Assembly (NCBI RefSeq): GCF_005233835.1
Contig: NZ_SZQA01000051.1
Span: 1-42,196 of the forward strand
Length of the DNA: 42,196 bases
From: Herbidospora galbida
Lineage (GTDB): Bacteria > Actinomycetota > Actinomycetes > Streptosporangiales > Streptosporangiaceae
Direction of reading: 5' to 3'
The notes below the pieces were generated by a model. The model ran no database searches. It was given only the letters and a program-made list of their open reading frames with translations, and was not told the origin of the DNA. Position numbers and translations under genes: made by a program. Shown here one piece after another: positions 7,647 through 14,050 of this stretch. Position 1 is the stretch's first letter. The number at the start of each line of letters is the position of its first letter.

Positions 7647-8459
7647 GTGAACTCCATCACCGCGCGACGGCGGCGGCATCCCCTCGCGCGCCTCGCGGTC
7701 GTGGCGCTCGCGCTGGGCCTGCTGGGCGGCGGATACGCCGTCGCGGCGCCCAGTGACAGCACCGCCGACGCGGCGGTCGCGTCGGGCAAGGCCGACGACG
7801 TGGCCGAGGGCAAGAGCCTGTTCGTGGCTCACTGCGCGAGCTGCCACGGCCTGAGCGCCGAGGGCACCTCCATGGGCCCGACCCTCGTGGGCGTGGGCGC
7901 CGCCGCCGTCGACTTCCAGGTCAGCTCGGGCCGCATGCCCGCGGCCGACCCGAGCGCGCAGGCTCCGCGCAAGCCGCTCGGCGAGTGGGTCACTCCCGAG
8001 GCGGTCAGGCAGCTGGCCGCCTATGTGCAGACCCTCGGTGGCGGTCCCACGATCCCCACCAAGGAGATGGTCTCCGGGGGCGACGCGGCCAAGGGCGGTG
8101 AGCTGTTCCGCGCCAACTGCATCCAGTGTCACAACTTCGTCGGCGCCGGCGGCGCGCTCACCTACGGAAAGTACGCCCCCGACCTGAACGAGTCGACGCC
8201 CGAGCAGATCTACGAGGCGATGGCCACGGGTCCGCAGGCGATGCCGGTCTTCAACGACTCCGTCGTCAAGCCGGAGAACAAGGCCGACATCATCGCCTAC
8301 ATCACCCAGGTCCGCGGCCAGGTCGACCCGGGTGGTTTCGGGCTCGGCCGCATCGGCCCGGTCACCGAAGGCCTCGTCGTGTGGGTCGCCGGCATCAGCT
8401 TCATGTCCCTCGCCGCCATTTGGATCACCGCCAAGAAGCGTAAGAGAACATCAAAATGA
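7647..8459 (+). CDS. qcrC: Di-haem cytochrome c subunit of the bc1 complex
   Basis: The 270-residue protein has an N-terminal membrane anchor (about 11-33), two c-type haem sites CASCHG (Cys63, Cys66, His67) and CIQCHN (Cys158, Cys161, His162), and a C-terminal membrane helix (243-262) with a lysine/arginine-rich cytoplasmic end. It carries electrons from the Rieske protein directly to the aa3 oxidase, replacing soluble cytochrome c, on the outer face of the membrane. GTG 7647 is preferred because GGAACGGGG precedes it and homologues begin just before an Arg-rich stretch. An ATG at 7626, overlapping the ctaE stop, would add seven residues. It overlaps qcrA by ATGA. Confidence 0.94.
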   Translation: MNSITARRRRHPLARLAVVALALGLLGGGYAVAAPSDSTADAAVASGKADDVAEGKSLFVAHCASCHGLSAEGTSMGPTLVGVGAAAVDFQVSSGRMPAADPSAQAPRKPLGEWVTPEAVRQLAAYVQTLGGGPTIPTKEMVSGGDAAKGGELFRANCIQCHNFVGAGGALTYGKYAPDLNESTPEQIYEAMATGPQAMPVFNDSVVKPENKADIIAYITQVRGQVDPGGFGLGRIGPVTEGLVVWVAGISFMSLAAIWITAKKRKRTSK

Positions 8460-9532
8460 CAGATAACGAGCTTCCCGGCCCCGATGACGAGGCGCGCGTG
8501 CCGCGTCGCGTCATCGGCACCCCGGCTCAGGGAACCGCCGTGCTCGGCACCCGCCCGGTCGAAACCGAGGTGGAGACGCCCGGCGTGACGCTCCCCGACC
8601 CCGCCGACGCCCGCAAGGCCGAGCGCACGGTCACGCTGCTGTTCTTCGTCGCCTTCCTGGCGGGCATCGCCTTCATCGCCTCGTACGTCGTCTTCCAGGT
8701 CGGCAGCCTCGACAAGACGGCCGTGTCGAACGCGGCGCTCGGCGGCACCCTCACGGTGGCGCTGCTGGCGCTGGCCTCGGGCGTGGTCGTCTGGGTCCGG
8801 CGCATGATGCCGAAGTACAACCTGGTCCAGGAGCGCCACGAGATGCGCTCCGACGACGACACCCGCGGCTACGTCGACGAGACGTTCCGCGCGGGCGCCG
8901 CCGAGAGCGGCTTCGTCAAGCACAAGATGATGCGCCGCACGCTCCTGCTGGCGGCGGCGCCTCTCGGCCTGGCCCCGCTGGTGCTGCTGAAGGACCTGGG
9001 CCCGCTGCCCGGCACCTCACTGCGTCACACGGTGTGGAAGAAGGGCATGAAGCTGGTCGTCGAAGGCACCGGCCAGCCGATCCTGGCGGCCGACTTCGAC
9101 TCGCCGGGCGGGATCCTGTCGGTCGTGCCCGAAGGTTACGAGCACGACCTCAACGCCCTCGCCAAGGCCACTCTGATCCTGATCAAGTTCCGTCCTGAAG
9201 ACCTCAAGTCGGGCACGATCAAGAACTGGACCTACGACGGCATCGTCGCCTACTCGAAGATCTGCACCCACGTGGGCTGTCCCGCGGCGCTCTACGAGCA
9301 GACGACCCACCACATCCTGTGCCCCTGCCACCAGTCGACGTTCGACGCGACCGACGGCGCGAAGGTCATCTTCGGGCCGGCCGCGCGGCCGCTGCCGCAG
9401 CTGCCGATCGGCGTCGACGGCCAGGGCTACCTCATCGCCCAGGCAGACTTCGACGTGCCCGTCGGTCCCAGCTTCTGGGAGCGCGGCGACGCCGAGGCCG
9501 ACGCCCGGGAAGCCAGGGGGAACCAGTCGTGA
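8456..9532 (+). CDS. qcrA: Rieske iron-sulfur subunit of the bc1 complex
   Basis: This 358-residue subunit has three membrane helices (about 57-80, 96-115 and 160-178), the actinobacterial form, rather than the single helix of mitochondrial Rieske proteins. The 2Fe-2S ligands are Cys270, His272, Cys289 and His292, and Cys275 and Cys291 form the stabilising disulfide (CTHVGC and CPCH motifs). It takes the first electron from quinol and passes it to QcrC. ATG 8456 overlaps the qcrC stop (ATGA), so translation is likely coupled. The N-terminal 55 residues are hydrophilic and cytoplasmic. Confidence 0.95.
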   Translation: MTDNELPGPDDEARVPRRVIGTPAQGTAVLGTRPVETEVETPGVTLPDPADARKAERTVTLLFFVAFLAGIAFIASYVVFQVGSLDKTAVSNAALGGTLTVALLALASGVVVWVRRMMPKYNLVQERHEMRSDDDTRGYVDETFRAGAAESGFVKHKMMRRTLLLAAAPLGLAPLVLLKDLGPLPGTSLRHTVWKKGMKLVVEGTGQPILAADFDSPGGILSVVPEGYEHDLNALAKATLILIKFRPEDLKSGTIKNWTYDGIVAYSKICTHVGCPAALYEQTTHHILCPCHQSTFDATDGAKVIFGPAARPLPQLPIGVDGQGYLIAQADFDVPVGPSFWERGDAEADAREARGNQS

Positions 9533-11172
9533 ACGAGACTCCGAAGCCCATCGCGGGCACCGCGTCCTACCTCGACGACCGACTCGGCGCGGGCAGCTTC
9601 CTGAAGCGCAACCTGCGCAAGGTCTTCCCCGACCACTGGTCGTTCCTGCTGGGCGAGATCGCCCTCTACTCCTTCATCATCCTGCTGCTGACCGGTACGT
9701 TCCTGACGTTCTGGTTCAAGCCGAGCATGGGTCACGTCGAATACCAGGGCGTGTACGAGCCCCTCAAGGGCGTCATGATGTCGGAGGCCTACGCCTCGAC
9801 GCTCCACATCAGCTTCGAGGTCCGGGGCGGTATGCTGATCCGGCAGATGCACCACTGGGCGGCCCTGCTGTTCGTGGCCGGCATGATGGTCCACGCGCTG
9901 CGCGTCTTCTTCACCGGCGCCTACCGCAAGCCGCGTGAGCTCAACTGGCTCATCGGCGTGCTGCTGCTGACGCTGGCACTGGCCGAGGGCCTCACCGGCT
10001 ACTCCCTCCCCGACGACCTGCTCTCCGGCGCCGGTCTGCGGATCACCGAGGGCGTGGCGATCTCGCTGCCGATCGTGGGCACGTACATCACGTTCTTCCT
10101 GTTCGGCGGGGAATATCCGGGCGTCGACGTCATCTCGCGCTTCTACACCCTGCACATCCTGCTGATCCCCGGCATCCTGCTGGCCCTCATCTCGGCCCAC
10201 ATGGTGCTGATGTGGGTGCAGAAGCACACCCAGATGCCCGGCCCGGGCCGCACCGAGCACAACGTGGTGGGCGCGCCGTTCTACCCGGCCTTCATGGCCA
10301 AGGCGGGCGCCTACTTCCTGTTCACGTTCGCGTGCATCGCCGGTCTCGGCACGTTCGCCCAGATCAACCCGATCTGGTTGTTCGGACCGTACACACCGGC
10401 CGACATCTCGGCGGGTTCACAGCCCGACTTCTACATGGGCTTCCTGGAAGGCGCGCTGCGTCTGATGCCCGCCTGGGAGATCAACTTCCTGGGTTACACG
10501 CTGCCCCTGAGCGTGCTGATCCCGGCGCTGGTCCCCATGGGCATCATCATGACGGGCCTGGCGCTCTACCCGTTCGCCGAACAGTGGGTCACCGGCGACC
10601 GTCGTGAGCACCACCTGGCCGACCGTCCCCGCAACGCCCCGGTCCGCACCTCGATCGGCATGGCGGCGGTGACGTTCTACGGCATCCTGTGGCTGCTGGG
10701 CGCCAACGACGAGATCTCGACGCACTTCCACATCGGTCTCTACGAAACGACGATCATCGGCCGGTTCGCCATCTTCCTCGGCCCGGCGATCGCCTACTGG
10801 ATCACCTACCGGATCTGCATCGGCCTCCAGCGTCGCGACCAGGACATCCTGTCCCACGGCGTGGAGTCGGGCGTGATCAAGCGACTGCCGCACGGTGAGT
10901 ACATCGAGGTCCACGTGCCCCCGGCCGAGGACATCGCCGACCACCTGCGCGGCAAGAAGCAGATCCCGATCGTCCCCGGCGACGAGGACAAGGACGGCAT
11001 CCCGCCGAAGGGCGTGCGCGGTCCGATCGGCAAGCTCCGGGCCAAGGCCAGCAAGTTCTACGGCACCGACCACGTGCCGCTCGACGGCGACGGCCACGCC
11101 GACGGCCACGGTCACGGCCACGACGAGCACGCCGCGGTCGGCGCGGGCGACAAGCCGCGCGAGCTGCACTGA
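9529..11172 (+). CDS. qcrB: Cytochrome b subunit of the bc1 complex
   Basis: The 547-residue membrane protein holds both b haems: His108/His122 (14 apart) and His209/His224 (15 apart, as in b6f and Gram-positive enzymes). The quinol-site motif is PDFY (QPDFYMGF) in place of PEWY. About eight helices are followed by a long cytoplasmic tail of roughly 120 residues. The last 30 residues are rich in His, Asp and Gly (DGHADGHGHGHDEH), which may bind metal. GTG 9529 overlaps the qcrA stop (GTGA) after the purine-rich AGGGGG. The long frame reading in from 9319 is an artefact. A terminator hairpin follows directly. Confidence 0.95.
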   Translation: MNETPKPIAGTASYLDDRLGAGSFLKRNLRKVFPDHWSFLLGEIALYSFIILLLTGTFLTFWFKPSMGHVEYQGVYEPLKGVMMSEAYASTLHISFEVRGGMLIRQMHHWAALLFVAGMMVHALRVFFTGAYRKPRELNWLIGVLLLTLALAEGLTGYSLPDDLLSGAGLRITEGVAISLPIVGTYITFFLFGGEYPGVDVISRFYTLHILLIPGILLALISAHMVLMWVQKHTQMPGPGRTEHNVVGAPFYPAFMAKAGAYFLFTFACIAGLGTFAQINPIWLFGPYTPADISAGSQPDFYMGFLEGALRLMPAWEINFLGYTLPLSVLIPALVPMGIIMTGLALYPFAEQWVTGDRREHHLADRPRNAPVRTSIGMAAVTFYGILWLLGANDEISTHFHIGLYETTIIGRFAIFLGPAIAYWITYRICIGLQRRDQDILSHGVESGVIKRLPHGEYIEVHVPPAEDIADHLRGKKQIPIVPGDEDKDGIPPKGVRGPIGKLRAKASKFYGTDHVPLDGDGHADGHGHGHDEHAAVGAGDKPRELH

Positions 11173-11185
11173 CCATCAGACGAAG

Positions 11186-11218
11186 AAGACCCGGAGCATC
11201 TCGCTCCGGGTCTTTTTC
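11186..11218 (+). terminator. Rho-independent terminator after qcrB
   Basis: A perfect 12-bp stem, AAGACCCGGAGC (11186-11197) with GCTCCGGGTCTT (11203-11214), closes a 5-nt loop and runs into a T tract. It ends the ctaE-qcrCAB operon. The opposite strand has a weaker TCTTCTTC tract, so it could partly stop the PLA2-like gene coming the other way. Confidence 0.9.
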
Positions 11219-11233
11219 ATTGCCCCGGGTACG

Positions 11234-11980
11234 TCAGCGGCGCACCCACTTCGTGCACGCGATGCCGGCGTCACGCACCTGGCCGCAGGCGCGCACCGTG
11301 GTGAAGCGGGCCCAGATCGGCGCGGTGATCGCCTTGTCGAGGAAACGCTGGATCCTGGTCACCCCGAGCTGGCTCCAGCTCGCGCCGTAGTCGTAGGAAC
11401 GGTCCACCCAGACCGAGTCGCCCGGTGAGCCGTTCGAGATGTGCCCCACGGCGAAGGGCTCCTCGGTGCTGCTGTAGAGCCGGATCGCCACCCCGCCAGT
11501 GGAGACGACGGCGGCGGGGTAGACACGTCCGACCGCGCGCACGGCCTCGTAGAAGACCCGCGCCTCGGCCCGGCAGGCCACGCCCTTGTACGACTGCAGG
11601 CCGCGGTGGCGGTTGCAGATCGAGTTCATGTCGGTTCTGAACTGGTCGTCGATGAGCTTGCGGTTGGCGGAGGTGAAGCGGCTCTGCTTCTTGTAGTTGC
11701 GGTAGCCGAAGTCGTGCCGCCAGCAGGCCTTGAGGAAGTCGAAGACCCCCCTGTCGCCGATGAACGAACAGTTGTCGGTGCTCCAGTCGAGCGGCTCGTT
11801 CGCGGAGGCGCGCCGGTTCACCGCCTCGGCGGCGAAGGTGTCGAGAGGGGTGCTGAACAGCCACCTGTCGGTCTCGGCGACGTCGGTCTTGACGTCCGCG
11901 TGGACCGGCGGGGCGGAGACGACGAGGGTCAGGGCGGCGGCTCCCACGACGTGCAAGAACCGGCGAATCGAACGGGTCAA
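11234..11980 (-). CDS. Secreted phospholipase A2-like protein with C-terminal accessory domain
   Basis: The 248-residue protein has a Sec signal peptide (MTRSIRR, hydrophobic 8-24, cleavage near VHA/D at 28). Residues 35-150 are a prokaryotic phospholipase A2 domain with the catalytic pair His89-Asp90 in CWRHDFGYRN, the partner DNC at 69-71, and cysteines 71, 86, 122 and 136 available for two disulfides. Such enzymes release fatty acid from the sn-2 position of phospholipids outside the cell. Residues 155-248 form an extra domain ending VRACGQVRDAGIACTKWVRR, resembling the C-terminus of the kinase encoded just upstream. The start is TTG 11980 with AGGAG 7 nt before it. It lies 36 nt downstream of that kinase gene, so the two are probably cotranscribed. 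Confidence 0.82.
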   Translation of the reverse strand: MTRSIRRFLHVVGAAALTLVVSAPPVHADVKTDVAETDRWLFSTPLDTFAAEAVNRRASANEPLDWSTDNCSFIGDRGVFDFLKACWRHDFGYRNYKKQSRFTSANRKLIDDQFRTDMNSICNRHRGLQSYKGVACRAEARVFYEAVRAVGRVYPAAVVSTGGVAIRLYSSTEEPFAVGHISNGSPGDSVWVDRSYDYGASWSQLGVTRIQRFLDKAITAPIWARFTTVRACGQVRDAGIACTKWVRR

Positions 11981-12016
11981 GGTCTCTCCTCTGCTTGGCG
12001 GGGATGGGGACGGCCC

Positions 12017-14050
12017 TCAGGGCACCCAGGCCGTGCAGTCCCTCCTTCCGGCGATCTCGGCGCAGGCGCGGACGCGTCCGCCCGCGAAGGGGTGGGACTC
12101 GGTGTGCGAGAGGCCGAGGGCGGACCGCTCCCCGAGCCGTTCGGCCGCGCGTTCCAGCCAGATCAGGGCGGGGCGCCCCGAGCTGGTCACGAGCGCCCAG
12201 GCACAGCCGGGCTCGTCGGTCCAGCGCAGGCTGAACTCGGCCCGCGCTCCGCCGGTCTCGATGGTCACGGGGGTGGAGAACCGTTCCAGACGGCCGTCCG
12301 TCCCGAGGTGTGAGGAGCGCTGGCGGCGGCCCAGGTAGTCGTCACACGGATCGGAGGGCGGCAGCGCGACGGCAAGATGGGGCAGCAGCACCAGCGCGGG
12401 CACCCATGACAGGACCCGGGTACGCGGCTCGGCCACGGCTCCAGGGGCGCGCCAGGCCGTGGCCACCAGATACCGGGCAGTGGCGCCCGTGAGGACGTAC
12501 CAGAGCCCGAGAGGCAGGCCCACCGCCGGGAGGGCCTCGGCGCACATGGCCGAGAACTGGTCGAACATCTCTCCTGACCGGGGCAGGCGGTCGAGGGTCA
12601 GCAGGGAGCCGGCGACGTATCGCACGGTCCCGGCGGCGTTCCCGGCCAGCAGCGCCAGTGCGAGAGCGCCGATCGCGGTGACGAGCAGATCGGTGCGGAC
12701 CGACGGACGGGCGGCGGGCGTGCCGGTCGACGGGCCGAACACGGTCCGCCAGGCGGCCACGCCCGAACAGCCCGCGAAGACCACCGCCCCCGCGATCACA
12801 TGGCCGGTCACCAGGCCCGCGAGCACGCCGGATCCAGCGGCCAGGCCGAAAGCAGCCGGGCGGCCGCTTCTCGGCACTGGCCCGAGTTCCACCGGCGACC
12901 GGCCCCGCGCGCAGACCCGCCGGTCGGCGGCGGCGCCGAGGATGAGTCCGAGGGTCAGCCCGTAGGCCCATCCCGACACGACCGTAGTGACGGCGGCCAC
13001 CGCGACGCCGGCCACGACCGGCTGGAGCAGGGCGGGCACGCGCAGGTGGACTCGCCAGCGCGGATCGTCCTCCGGCGTCTCACGGACGGCCAGACCGGGC
13101 GGCGCGACCCCCCAGAAGATCGCCAGCAGCGAGCACCAGATCCCGGCCGACACCGCCGCCGTCACGTAGGTCGGAGTCCCCGTGGGCAGTGCCAAAACGC
13201 CCAGCACCAGGCACTGGGCCACGGCCGCGAGCCCCAGCCCGGCGACGGTGAGCGCCCGCACCACCGCCCGGGAGCGGCGGCCCGGCCGGGTGAGCCCGCG
13301 CAGCAGGTCCTCGGCGGTGGGCCGGGCGGCCGGGTCCTTGTCCAGTGCCCGGGTGACGAGCGCCAGCAGACCCGGGTCCAGCCCGTCGAGCTGGGGCGGT
13401 TCACCCAAGATGGCGTCGCGCAGTTCCTGCTCCGTGCCGGAGAAAGGCCATCGGCGGGTGCCCGCGTACGCCACCGCCACGCCCCAGGCGAAGACGTCGG
13501 CGGCGAACCCGGCGGCCTCGCCCCGCCACAATTCGGGCGCCATCACGTGGATCGTTCCAGGAGGTACGCCGGGATGGGTCAGCTCGACGGGGTCGTGCAG
13601 GTGGCGAGCCAGGCCGAAGTCGATGACGCGCGCCCCGCCGGGCGCCAAGACGATGTTGTCCGGCTTGAGGTCGCGGTGCACGATCCCGGCCCGATGGAAC
13701 TCCACGAGCCCCCGCAGCACGTCTGTGGCGACCTGCCGCAGTCTCTGCGGCGGCAGGGGGGCGGCGTCGGCCAGCGTCGGTCCCGGCAGGTACTCGGTGA
13801 CCAGGTAGGGGCGCGCGGCGGTCGCGTCGGCGTCGACCAGGGCCGGGGTCGACGGGCTCCGCATCCGCCGTGCCATCTCTATCTCACGGGCGAACCGCAG
13901 CCGAATCGCGGGATGGCCGGCCAGTTCCGCCCGGATGACCTTGACCACGACCGGCCGCCCGCCGGGTGCGGCGGCCAGGTAGGCCACGCCCATCCCGCCT
14001 TCGCCGAGGCGCCGTTCGAGCAGGTAGGGCCCGATCGTCTCGGGGGTCAC
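12017..14050 (-). CDS. Polytopic Ser/Thr protein kinase with outer C-terminal domain
   Basis: The 677-residue protein begins with a complete kinase domain (7-255): glycine loop GEGGMG, Lys37, HRDLKPDN (Asp127, Lys129, Asn132), DFG (144-146) and APE (171-173). It is followed by roughly nine hydrophobic segments between 264 and 563. That odd number would place the last 110 residues outside, where four cysteines (569, 616, 663, 672) could form disulfides. This outer domain resembles the C-terminal domain of the next gene, the PLA2-like protein. GTG 14050 overlaps the stop of the TIR-kinase gene (GTGA), which suggests coupled translation; an in-frame GTG at 14089 would add 13 Pro-rich residues. 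It probably senses an extracytoplasmic signal and phosphorylates cytoplasmic targets. Confidence 0.88.
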   Translation of the reverse strand: MTPETIGPYLLERRLGEGGMGVAYLAAAPGGRPVVVKVIRAELAGHPAIRLRFAREIEMARRMRSPSTPALVDADATAARPYLVTEYLPGPTLADAAPLPPQRLRQVATDVLRGLVEFHRAGIVHRDLKPDNIVLAPGGARVIDFGLARHLHDPVELTHPGVPPGTIHVMAPELWRGEAAGFAADVFAWGVAVAYAGTRRWPFSGTEQELRDAILGEPPQLDGLDPGLLALVTRALDKDPAARPTAEDLLRGLTRPGRRSRAVVRALTVAGLGLAAVAQCLVLGVLALPTGTPTYVTAAVSAGIWCSLLAIFWGVAPPGLAVRETPEDDPRWRVHLRVPALLQPVVAGVAVAAVTTVVSGWAYGLTLGLILGAAADRRVCARGRSPVELGPVPRSGRPAAFGLAAGSGVLAGLVTGHVIAGAVVFAGCSGVAAWRTVFGPSTGTPAARPSVRTDLLVTAIGALALALLAGNAAGTVRYVAGSLLTLDRLPRSGEMFDQFSAMCAEALPAVGLPLGLWYVLTGATARYLVATAWRAPGAVAEPRTRVLSWVPALVLLPHLAVALPPSDPCDDYLGRRQRSSHLGTDGRLERFSTPVTIETGGARAEFSLRWTDEPGCAWALVTSSGRPALIWLERAAERLGERSALGLSHTESHPFAGGRVRACAEIAGRRDCTAWVP

